From NCBI RefSeq assembly GCF_002575655.3, contig NC_053041.3:378183054-378247053 (forward strand): a stretch of 64,000 bases of DNA. Direction: 5' to 3'. Shown in pieces: positions 31,771 to 42,315 of the stretch. Every line of letters begins with the position of its first letter. Positions within the stretch are counted from its first letter, which is position 1. Both the position numbers and the translations under genes were made by a program. Source of the stretch: Aegilops tauschii subsp. strangulata (Eukaryota; Streptophyta; Magnoliopsida; Poales; Poaceae). Below the pieces are notes generated by a model. The model saw nothing but the letters and a program-made list of their open reading frames with translations, was not told the DNA's origin and ran no database searches.

Positions 31771-33450
31771 TGAAAGCACAAGTGCTCCCTGGGTGATTTT
31801 GGTAATTAATGTCAACATATCTCTTGTTGGACTAATGCTTTCATTTAGTATGCTTCAGATAAGTTCAACAATGGAGTGGCATGGACTAGAGGATGTGGAA
31901 CCCCTTCGAGATGATAAGGACAAAGGATTGGCTCAAGCTCAGAGCTCAGAACTCTACATTTTTCTTTTTAGTGATCCAAGATCACATTGAGTCCATAGGA
32001 AAGCCAATACTATTAAGAGGGGATGAGGTGTTGCTTAATGGCTTGCTTGCTCAAAGTGCTTAGTGATATGCTCCAAAGCCCTCAACCATTTTCTCACATC
32101 CACATATGTCCCAAACCAAAAGTCAAACTTGGCCCCACCGAAAATTTCTATCCGGCGCCACCGAGTTCTCTTGACATAGCCACTGCCAGAAACCCTAATC
32201 AATTCGGTCTCACCGATAGGGATCTCGGTATCACCGAGATGGGATTGCAAACTCTCTATTTCCTATTGCAATAATCTCGGTCTCTCTGAGATATGCGATC
32301 AGTCCCACCGAGTTCGCAATGCAAACTCTCTGTCTCCCTTTCGTAACGTTTTGGTCCAACCGAGATGAGCGAAACGGTCCCACCGAGTTTGCCTGACCAA
32401 CTCTCTGGTTAGCTTATTACCAAAATCGGTCCCATCGAGTTTGTGTAATCGGTCTCACCGAGATTACATTATGCCCTAACCCTAATGAAATCGGTCCCAC
32501 CGAGTTGATCATGTCGGTCCCACCGGAAATCCTAACAGTCACATTATGAACCAAATCGGCCCGACCAAGTTTTATAGTTCGGTCCCACCGAGTTTGGTGA
32601 TTTGTGTGTAACGGTTAGATTTTGTGTGGAGGCTATATATACCCCTCCACCCACTCTTCATTCGTGGAGAGAGCCATGAGAACATGCCTACACTTCCAAC
32701 ATACATTTTCTGAGAGAGAACCACCTACACTTGTGTTGAGGTTAAGATATTCCATTCCAACCACATAAATCTTGATCTCTAGCCTTCCCCAAGTTGCTTT
32801 CCACTCAAATCATCTTTCCACCAAATCCAATCCTATGAGAGAGAGTTGAGTGTTGGGGAGACTATCATTTGAAGCACAAGTGCAAGGAGTTCATCATCAA
32901 CACACCATCTATTACCTTTTGGAGGGTGGTGTCTCCTAGATTGGTTAGGTGTCACTTGGGAGCCTCCGTCAAGATTGTGGAGTTGAACCAAGGAGGTTGT
33001 AAGGGCAAGGAGATCGCCTACTTCGTGAAGATCTACCCTAGTGAGGCAAGTCCTTCATGGGCGACGGCCATGGTGGGATAGACAAGGTTGCTTCTTCGTG
33101 GACCCTTCGTGGGTGGAGCCCTCCGTGGACTCGCGCAACCATTACCCTTCATGGGTTGAAGTCTCCATCAAGGTGGATGTACGATAGCACCACCTATCGG
33201 AACCACGAATAAAAAATCTCCGAGTCTCCAATTGCGTTTGCATACTCCAGTCCCATCCCTTTACATTCTCGCAATTTGCATGCTTTACTTTTCGCTGCTC
33301 ATATACTCTTATCATGCTTGCTTGATATGTATTGTGAATGTTTAAACATGTGCTAAAACTCCACTTCAACTTAAAGAAATTTAAAACTGCCACTTTTCTT
33401 GCTAAGGGTCTATTCACCTCCCCTCTAGACACCTCTTCTCGATCCTTTCA
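31771..33450 (+). repeat. 5' LTR of M1 (1680 bp)
   Basis: TGAAAGCACAAGTGCTCCCT to GATCCTTTCA. TATA box TATATATA at 32633-32641. The partner LTR (46501-48147) has the same features and a modest number of substitutions and small indels, including a 15-20 bp stretch near 32140-32160 present only here. Confidence 0.95.
32130..32600 (+). promoter_or_regulatory. Array of CTCGGT/ACCGAG near-palindromes upstream of LTR TATA
   Basis: About 13 copies of the half-sites TCGGTC(C/T)CACCGAG or close variants, in a 470 bp window that ends about 35 bp before the TATA box. Several are complete near-palindromes (ATCTCGGTATCACCGAGAT). The array recurs at 46850-47300 in the 3' LTR and, more diverged, at 57500-57830. 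Placement suggests an enhancer or binding array; no binding protein is known to me. Confidence 0.6.
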
Positions 33451-33452
33451 AT

Positions 33453-33464
33453 TGGTATCAGAGC
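33453..33464 (+). other. Primer-binding site of M1, initiator tRNA-Met
   Basis: TGGTATCAGAGC two bases after the LTR, an exact match to the classical plant Copia site complementary to initiator tRNA-Met. Confidence 0.9.
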
Positions 33465-33505
33465 TTTGGTCTCCATTGCTTTGGTTTAATCACCATTGGA
33501 GGAAG

Positions 33506-35156
33506 ATGGATGAGTCTACGTTGGGACGTAGATTGCCTATTCTTGATGGAGAGTTCTTTCATGAGTGGAAAAAATGAGATGCTTGAGATTTTCAATGAAT
33601 ATCATTTGAACAAGTACATTACTAGCCCTTGTGCACCTCATGTTGATCCTTTGCATCCTACCCTTGATGAGTCTATTGACATGATCCGCAACCTTAGAAC
33701 TGTTAATCTTATCACTAGAGGCTTGCCTAGAAACTTGATTGGATGTTTGCCTACTATTGATTGTGCCTACACTATATGGAGATTTCTTGAGGAAAGATTT
33801 CCAAACTATTCCTTGCAAAACTTAGACGAAATTCTCCATAAGTCTATTGCCTTGAGTGAGATGAATTCCAGTGATCCTAAGTTTGGTGATTGTCTATTTG
33901 AGCTTACCAATCTCATGCGTGCCAAAGGAGATGTTGGAATCATTAGCAATATCATCTCCGAAGCTATTGGAATTCATAAAGATGACCATTGTGATGATCA
34001 TTTATCTAATGAATTACCCTCTCTAGGAATTGATCAAATACAAGACGATGTTGAACATGGATATTATGATGAGGATGATGATAGTGACTATGATCTTGAT
34101 GATGCGATGAGACACTTTGGTCTTATGGATAATCTTCATGGCTACATGGCTGGAGGAAAGGAATGGGTCCTTGATAGTGGATGTACTGATCATATGACCG
34201 GAGACAAAGATATGTTTCGTGAGCTTGCTGAAAACGACGACCCTCGAAAGTATGTCACTTTTGGTGATAACTCAAAGGGTAAGGTGGTTGGCCTCGGTAA
34301 GGTGGCCATCCCACATGATAGCTCCATACAAAATGTCATGCTCGTTGAATCTCTTGGGTACAATTTACTTTCAGTATCTAGACTTGCTGATTTCGGTTTC
34401 AATGTCCTATTTACTGAAGTAGACTGCCAAGTGTTTTGTAGAGACAATCATAAAATGGTCTTTACCGGTATACGTAGAGGTGATCTTTACATTGTTGATT
34501 TCACTAAAAAGGATCAACCTAGAACTTGCTTAATTGCTAAATCTTCTAAAGGCTGGTTGTGGCATAGAAGGTTAGGTCATGTGGGCATGCGAAATCTTGA
34601 TAAGCTTATTAAAGGTGATCATATCCTTGGAGTAAAAGATGTTATATTTGACAAGGATAGACTTTGTAGTGCTTGTCAAGCAGGAAAAAAAGTTGGAGGA
34701 AGTCACCCCGTGAAGAACATCATGACTATGAGAAGACCGCTCGAGCTACTTCACATGGATCTCTTTGGTCCCAATGCCTACAAGAGTCTCGGTGGTAACC
34801 CATTTGGTCTAGTCATAGTCGATGATTTTTCAAGATTTACGTGGGTGTTCTTTCTTGATGATAAATCGCAGGTCCAAAAGATCTTCAAAAACTTCACTAG
34901 GAAGGCCCAAAATCAATTTGAAGTGAAGATCAAGAAGGTTCGGAGCGACAACGGAAGGAGTTCAAGAACACAAATGTGGATACTTTTCTTGACGAAGAAG
35001 GGATTTCACATGAGTTCTCGGCTACATACACGCCTCAACAAAATGGAGTTGTTGAGAGGAAGAACTGGACTCTTATTGAGATGGCAAGAAGGATGCTTGA
35101 TGAGTACAAAACTCCAAAACACTTTTGGGCAGAAGCGGTTGAGACAGCTTGTCATG
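33506..35156 (+). pseudogene. M1 gag-protease-integrase, 5' part
   Basis: Gag begins at ATG 33506 (MDESTLGRRLPILDGEFF) but hits TGA at 33575 after a run of six A (33569-33574). The adjacent frame carries on from there through gag to integrase. The gag has DEILHKSIALSEM and ISEAIGIHKD but no CCHC knuckle; it passes within one frame to the protease active site EWVLDSGCTDHMTG, so the nucleocapsid part was deleted. Then pre-integrase (LWHRRLGHVGMRNLDKL, CSACQAGK) and integrase (LLHMDLFGP, VRSDNG). A one-base deletion at 34956/34957 shifts the frame just after SDNG. The Athila-like element cuts integrase at 35157. Confidence 0.9.
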
Positions 35157-36719
35157 TGCTACCTCTTGAGCACTGCGTTGGTTTTCCCTTGAAGAGGAAA
35201 GGGTGATGCAGCAAAGTAGCGTAAGTATTTCCCTCAGTTTTTGAGAACCAAGGTATCAATCCAGTAGGAGGCTACGCGCGAGTCCCTCGCACCTACACAA
35301 ACAAATAAATCCTCGCAACCAACGCGATAAGGGGTTGTCAATCCCTTCATGGTCACTTACGAGAGTGAGATCTGATAGATATGATAGGATAATATTTTTG
35401 GTATTTTTATGATAAAGATGCAAAGTAAAATAAAAGCAAAGTAAAAAGTAAAGGAAATAACTAAGTGTTGGAAGATTAATTTGATGAAGATAGACCCGGG
35501 GGCCATAGGTTTCACTAGTGGCTTCTCTCAAGAGCATAAGTATTTTACGGTGGGTGAACAAATTACTGTTGAGCATTTGACAGAATTGAGCATAGTTATG
35601 AGAATATCTAGGTATGATCATGTATATAGGCATCACGTCGAGACAAGTAGACCGACTCCTGCCTACATCTACTACTATTACTCCACTCATCGACCGCTAT
35701 CCAGCATGCATCTAGAGAATTAAGTTGATAAAAACAGAGTAACGCCTTATGCAAGATGACATGATGTAGAGGGATAAATTCATGCAATATGATAAAAACC
35801 CCATCTTGTTATCGTCGATGGAAACAATACAATACATGCCTTGCTGCCCCTACTGTCACTGGGAAAGGACACCGCAAGATTGAACCCAAAGCTAAGCACT
35901 TCTCCCATTGCAAGAAAGATCAATCTAGTAGACCAAACCAAACTGATAATTCGAAGAGACTTGCAAAGATAACCAATCATACATAAAAGAATTCAGAAGA
36001 TTCAAATATTGTTCATAGATAAACTTGATCATAAACCCACAATTCATCGGTCTCAACAAACACACCGCAAAAGAAGATTACATCAAATAGATCTCCACGA
36101 GAGAGGGGGAGAACATTGTATTGATATCCAAAAAGAGAGAAGAAGCCATCTAGCTAATAACTATGGACCCGAAGGTCCGAGGTAAACTACTCAAACTTCA
36201 TCGGAGGGGCTATGGTGATGATGTAGAAGCCCTCCGTGATCGATGCCCCCTCCGGCGGAGATCCGGAACAGGCCCCAAGATGGGAGCTCGTGGGTACAAA
36301 AGGTTGCGGCGGTGGAATTAGATTTTTGGCTCCGTATCTGATCGTTTGGGGGTACGTAGGTATATATAGGAGGAAGGACTACGTCGGTGGAGCAACAGGG
36401 GGCCCACGAGGGTGGAGGGCGCGCCCCCTACCTCGTGGCCTCCTCCTTTGTTTCTTGACGTAGGGTCCAAGTCTCCTGGATCTTGTTCGTTCCAAAAATC
36501 ACGTTCCCGAAGGTTTCATTCCGTTTGGACTCCGTTTGATATTCTTTTTCTGCGAAACTCTGAAATAGGCAAAAAACAGCAATTCTGGGCTGGGCCTCCG
36601 GTTAAGAGGTTAGTCCCAAAAATAATATAAAAGTGAATAATAAAGCCCAATAATGTCCAACACAGAGGATAATATAGCATGGAGCAATCAAAAATTATAG
36701 ATACGTTGGAGACGTAGCA
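35157..36719 (-). repeat. 3' LTR of E2 (1563 bp)
   Basis: Plus-strand TGCTACCTCTTGAGCACTGC to GGAGACGTAGCA. The adjacent polypurine tract is AAGCTTGGGGATGC on the minus strand (36720-36733). It differs from the 5' LTR by scattered substitutions and two larger indels (near 36420 and 36590). Confidence 0.95.
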
Positions 36720-39529
36720 AGCATCCCCAAGCTTAATTCCGGCTCGTCCTCGAGTAGGTAAATGATAAAAACAGAATTTTTGATGCGGAGTGCTACTTGG
36801 CATAATTTCAATATAATTCTTCTCATTGTGGCATGAATGTTCAGATTGGATATGATTCAAGATAAAAGTTTAATGTTGACATAAAAACAATAATACTTCA
36901 AGCATACTAACTAAGCAATTATGTCTTATCAAAATAACATAGCCAAAGCAAGTTATCCCTACAAAATCATATAGTCTGGCTATGCTCCATCTTCCCCACA
37001 CAAAATATTCATATCATGTACGACCCCGGTTTTAGCCAAGCAATTGGTTCATACTTTTAACGCGCTTCAGCCTTTTCAACTCTTACGCAATACATGAGCG
37101 CAAGCCATGGATATAGCACTATGGTGGAATAAGGTATAATGGTAGGGGTTATGTGGGAAGACAAAAAAAGAGAAAGTCTCACATCAACGAGGCTAATCAA
37201 CGGGCTATGGAGATGCCCATCAATTGATGTTAATGCGAGGAGTAGGGATTGCCATGCAACGGATGCACTAGTGCTATAAGTGTATGAAAGCTCAAAAAGA
37301 AACTAAGTGGGTGTGCATCCAACTTGCTTGCCACGAAGACCTCGGGCATTTGAGGAAGCCCATCATTGGAATATACAAGCCAAGTTCTATAATGAAATTT
37401 CCCACTAGTATATGAAAATGACAAAATGAGAGACTCTCTATTATGAAGATCACGGTGCTACTTTGAAGCACAAGTGTGGTAAAAGGATAGTAACATTGTC
37501 CCTTCTCTCTTTTTCTCTCATTTTTTTATTTGGGCCTTTTCTCCTTTTTTATGGCCTTTTTTTAGTCCGGAGTCTCATCCCGACTTGTGGGGGAATCATA
37601 GTCTCCATCATCCTTTCCTCACTTGGGACAATGCTCTAATAATGATGATCATCACACTTTTATTTACTTACAACTCATGAATTACAACTCAATACTTAGA
37701 ACAAAATATGACTCTATATGAATGCCTCCGGCGGTGTACCGGGATATGCGATGAATCAAGAGCGACATGTATGAAAGAATTATGAATGGTGGCTTTGCCA
37801 CAAATACGATGTCAACTACATGATCATGCAAAGCAATATGACAATGATGGAGCATGTCATGATAAATGAAACGGTGGAAAGTTGCATGGCAATATATCTC
37901 GGAATGGCTATGGAAATGCCATGATAGGTAGGTATGGTGGCTGTTTTGAGGAAGATATAAGGAGGTTTATGTGTGAAAGAGCGTATCATCACGGGGTTTG
38001 GATGCACCGGCGAAGTTTGCACCAACTCTCAAGGTGAGAAAGGGCAATGTGCGGTACCGAAGAGGCTAGAAAATTGCGGAAAGGTAAGTGTGCATATAAT
38101 CCATGGACTCACATTAGTCATAAAGAACTCATATACTTATTGCAAAAATTTATTAGCCCTCGAAGCAAAGTACTACTACGCATGCTCCTAGGGGAAGGGT
38201 TGGTAGGAGTTAACCATCGTGCGATCCCGACCGCCACACAAAGGAAGACAATCAACAAATACTTCATGCTCCGAATTCGTTACATAACGGTTCACCATAC
38301 GTGCATGCTACGGGAATCACAAACTCCAACACATGTATTTTTCAATTCCACAATTACTCAACTAGCACAACTATGATATTACCACCTTTATATCTCAAAA
38401 CAATTACCAAGCATCAATTTTCTCATGATATTAATTAAAGCAAATTGCCATGCTATTTTAAGACTCTCAAAATAATCTAAGTGAAGCATGAGAGATCAAT
38501 AGTTTCTATAAAACAAATCCACCACCGTGCTCTAAAAGATATAAGTGAAGCACTAGAGCAAAACTATATAACTCAAAAGATATAAGTGAAGCACATAGAG
38601 TATTCTAATAATTTCCCAATCATGTGTGTCTCTCTCAAAAGGTGTGTACAGCAAGGATGATTGTGGTAAACTAACAAATAAAGACTCAAATAATACAAGA
38701 TGCTCCAAGGAAAACACATATCATGTGATGAATAAAAATATAGCTCCAAGTAAAGTTACCGATGGAAGTAGACGAAAGAGGGGATGCCATCCGGGGCATC
38801 CCCAAGCTTTGGCTTTATGGTGTCTTTAGATTATCTTGGGGGTGCCATGGGCATCCCCAAGCTTAGGCTCTTGCCACTCCTTGTTCCATAATCCATCAAA
38901 TCTTTCACCCAAAACTTGAAAACTTCACAACACAAAACTTAACAGAAAATCTCGTGACCTCCGTTAGCGAAAGAAAACAAAACACAACTTCAAGGTACTG
39001 TAATAAACTCATTCTTTATTTATATTGCTGTTAAACCTACTGTATTCCAACTTCTCTATGGTTTATAAACTATTTTACTAGCCATAGATTCATCAAAATA
39101 AGCAAACAACACACGAAGAACAGAATCTGTCAAAAACAGAACAGTCTGTAGTAATCTGTAACTAACGCAAACTTCTGGAACTCCACAAAATCAGCCAAAA
39201 TAGGACGACCTAGGAAATTTGTTTATTGATCAGAAACAATTGGAATCAATATGTTATCACGTTCTGGTGATTTTTAACAATTATTTTCGTGAACAGAAAG
39301 TTTCTGGAAATTTCTGCAAGATCAAATAACTATCATCCAAGAAGATCCTATAGGTTTAACTTGGCACAAACACTAAGTAAAACATAAAAACACATCTAAC
39401 CCGAGGCTATAACAAATATTTATTCCGAAACAGAAGCAAAAAGCAAAAAAACAAAAAATAAAATTGGGTTGCCTCCCAACAAGCGCTATCGTTTAACGCC
39501 CCTAGCTAGGCATAAAAGCAAGGATAGAT
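36720..39529 (-). other. E2 non-coding internal region
   Basis: About 2.8 kb without a credible gene, AT-rich. It has TAAGTGAAGCA repeats at about 38470-38600 and paired polypurine hairpins at 38780-38803 and 38835-38861, both matching E1. 37490-37570 contains a T-rich tract. Confidence 0.75.
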
Positions 39530-40513
39530 CTAGGTATTGCCATCTTTGGTGGGCAATTCATAAGTGGCTCTCGTGATAGATTCATATGGTAGTTTAACTT
39601 TCTTCCTAGGGAAGTGTTCCATGCCTTTCTTTAATGGAAATTGGAATCTAATATTCCCTTCCTTCATATCAATAATTGCACCAATCGTTCTAAGGAAAGG
39701 TCTACCAAGAATAATAGGACATAAAGGATTGCAATCTATATCAAGAGCGATAAAATCTACGGGCACATAGTTACTATTTGCAACAATAAGAACATCATTA
39801 ATTCTTCCCATAGGTTTCTTAATAGTGGAATCCGCAAGGTGCAAGTTTAGAGAGCAATCATCAAAATCACGGAAACCTAGCAAATCGCACAAAGTTTTGG
39901 TAATAGTGGAAACACTAGCACCCAAATCACATAAAGCATAGAACTCATGATCCTTAATCTTAATTTTAATAGTAGGTTCCCACTCATCATAAAGTTTTCT
40001 AGGGATAGAAACTTCCAACTCAAGCTTTTCTTCATAAGATTGCATCAAAGCATCAACGATATGTTTGGTAAAGGCTTTATTTTGACTATAAGCATGAGGA
40101 GAATTTAGCACGGATTGCAACAAGGAAATACAATCTATCAAAGAGCAATTATCATAATTAAATTCCTTGAAATCCAAAATAGTGGGTTTATTAACATCTA
40201 GGGTTTTGATTTCTTCAATCCCACTTTTATCAATTTTAGCATCAAGATCTAAAAACTCCGAATTTTTGGAACGCCTTCTAGGTAAAGGTGGATCATATTC
40301 AGTCCCATCATTATCAAGATTCGTATTGCAAAACAAAGATTTAATAGGGGACACATCAATAACTTTTAGATCTTCATCTTTATTTTCATAGAAATTTGAA
40401 GAACACGCTTTCATAAAGCAATCTTTCTTAGCACGCATCCTGGCGGTTCTTTCTTTGCGATCATCAATGGAAATTCTCATGGCTTTGAGAGACTCATTGA
40501 TATCAAAAACTTC
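39530..40513 (-). CDS. Athila-like gag C-terminus and aspartic protease ORF
   Basis: Open minus-strand frame of about 330 codons (to 40534). MRISIDDRKERTARMRAKKD and CSSNFYENKDEDLKVIDVSP belong to the gag C-terminal region of Triticeae Athila elements; EWEPTIKIKIKDHEFYALCD runs into the retropepsin site CDLGAS near 39930. Downstream NPLCPIILGRPFLRTIGAII is the conserved protease flap/helix region. It ends with a normal stop at 39530, with no RT following, so this is a non-autonomous arrangement. The first ~8 codons (40534-40513) are Copia-derived through the chimeric junction, so no natural start remains; translation is doubtful although the frame is intact. Confidence 0.75.
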   Translation of the reverse strand, partial: EVFDINESLKAMRISIDDRKERTARMRAKKDCFMKACSSNFYENKDEDLKVIDVSPIKSLFCNTNLDNDGTEYDPPLPRRRSKNSEFLDLDAKIDKSGIEEIKTLDVNKPTILDFKEFNYDNCSLIDCISLLQSVLNSPHAYSQNKAFTKHIVDALMQSYEEKLELEVSIPRKLYDEWEPTIKIKIKDHEFYALCDLGASVSTITKTLCDLLGFRDFDDCSLNLHLADSTIKKPMGRINDVLIVANSNYVPVDFIALDIDCNPLCPIILGRPFLRTIGAIIDMKEGNIRFQFPLKKGMEHFPRKKVKLPYESITRATYELPTKDGNT

Positions 40514-40775
40514 GCTAGGAAGGCCCAAAATCAATTTGAAGTGAAGATCAAGAAGGTTCGGAGCGACAACGGAACGGAGTTCAAGAACGCAAATGTGGAT
40601 ACTTTTCTTGACGAAGAAGGGATTTCACATGAGTTCTCGGCTACATACACGCCTCAACAAAATGGAGTTGTTGAGAGGAAGAACTGGACTCTTATTGAGA
40701 TGGCAAGAAGGATGCTTGATGAGTACAAAACTCCAAAACACTTTTGGGCAGAAGCGGTTGAGACAGCTTGTCATG
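40503..40775 (+). repeat. Duplicate of M1 integrase sequence inside E2
   Basis: Copies 34885-35156 including the TCATG target site, and abuts the 5' LTR at 40776 exactly as the original abuts the 3' LTR at 35157. About three differences in 272 bp: 34897 A versus 40515-region G, one substitution, and a C present here but deleted at 34956/34957. The copy therefore keeps the integrase frame that the original lost. Both junctions share TCAAAAACTTC with Athila sequence. Confidence 0.9.
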
Positions 40776-42310
40776 TGCTACCTCTTGAGCACTGCGTTGG
40801 TTTTCCCTTGAAGAGGAAAGGGTGATGCAGCAAATTAGCGTAAGTATTTCCCTCAGTTTTTGAGAACCAAGGTATCAATCCAGTAGGAGGCTACGCGCGA
40901 GTCCCTCGCACCTACACAAACAAATAAATCCTCGCAACCAACGCGATAAGGGGTTGTCAATCCCTTGACGGTCACTTACGAGAGTGAGATCTGATAGATA
41001 TGATAGGATAATATTTTTGGTATTTTTATGATAAAGATGCAAAGTAAAATAAAAGCAAAGTAAAAAGTAAAGGAAATAACTAAGTGTTGGAAGATTAATA
41101 TGATGAAGATAGACCCCGGGGCCATAGGTTTCACTAGTGGCTTCTCTCAAGAGCATAAGTATTTTACGGTGGGTGAACAAATTACTGTTGAGCATTTGAC
41201 AGAATTGAGCATAGTTATGAGAATATCTAGGTATGATCATGTATATAGGCATCACGTCCGAGACAAGTAGACCGACTCCTGCCTGCATCTACTACTATTA
41301 CTCCACTCATCGACCGCTATCCAGCATGCATCTAGAGTATTAAGTTCATAAAAACAGAGTAACGCCTTAAGCAAGATGACATGATGTAGAGGGATAAATT
41401 CATGCAATATGATAAAAACCCATCTTGTTATCCTTGATGGCAACAATACAATACGTGCCTTGCTGCCCCTACTGTCACTGGGAAAGGACACCGCAAGATT
41501 GAACCCAAAGCTAAGCACTTCTCCCATTGCAAGAAAGATCAATCTAGTAGGCCAAACCAAACTGATAATTCGAAGAGACTTGCAAAGATAACCAATCATA
41601 CATAACAAAATTCATAAGATTCAAATATTGTTCATAGATAAACTTGATCATAAACCCACGATTCATCGGTCTCAACAAACACACCGCAAAAGAAGATTAC
41701 ATCGAATAGATCTCCACGAGAGAGGGGGAGAACATTGTATTGAGATCCAAAAAGAGAGAAGAAGCCATCTAGCTAATAACTATGGACCCGAAGGTCTGAG
41801 GTAAACTACTCACACTTCATCGGAGGGGCTATGGTGATGATGTAGAAGCCCTCCGTGATCGATGCCCCCTCCGGCGGAGCTCCAGAACAGGCCCCAAGAT
41901 GGGATCTCGTGGGTACAGAAGGTTGCGGCGGTGGAATTAGGTTTTTGGCTCCGTATCTGATCGTTTGGGGGTACGTAGGTATATATAGGAGGAAGGAGTA
42001 CGTCGGTGGAGCAACAGGGGGCCCACGAGGGTGGAGGGCGCGCCCTGGGGGGTATGCGCGCCCCCTACCTCATGGCCTCCTTTGTTTCTTGACGTAGGGT
42101 CCAAGTCTCCTGGATCTTGTTCGTTCCAAAAATCACGTTCCCGAAAGTTTCATTCCGTTTGGACTCCGTTTGATATTCTTTTTCCGTGAAACTCTGAAAT
42201 AGGCAAAAAACAACAATATAAAGGCGAATAATAAAGCCCAATAATGTGCAAGACAGAGGATAATATAGCATGGAGCAATCAAAAATTATAGATACGTTGG
42301 AGATGTATCA
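40776..42310 (-). repeat. 5' LTR of E2 (1535 bp)
   Basis: Plus-strand TGCTACCTCTTGAGC to GGAGATGTATCA, followed by TCATG. It lacks about 50 bp present at 36585-36630 and has about 20 bp extra near 42045. Confidence 0.95.
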
Positions 42311-42315
42311 TCATG

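Larger units (their letters stand above)
35157..42310 (-). mobile_element. Athila-clade Gypsy element E2, chimeric
   Basis: Minus-oriented, flanked by TCATG (35152-35156, 42311-42315). 3' LTR 35157-36719, non-coding region 36720-39529, gag/protease ORF 39530-40513, then 40503-40775, which is not Athila at all but a second copy of M1 integrase sequence 34885-35156, then the 5' LTR 40776-42310. The primer-binding site and gag N-terminus are therefore missing. No RT or integrase of its own. Confidence 0.95.

Noticed and set aside
35256..35690. 144-codon ORF inside the E2 LTR (also at 40875-41288)
   Set aside because: Present in both LTRs because they are copies; hydrophobic low-complexity translation, no start context.
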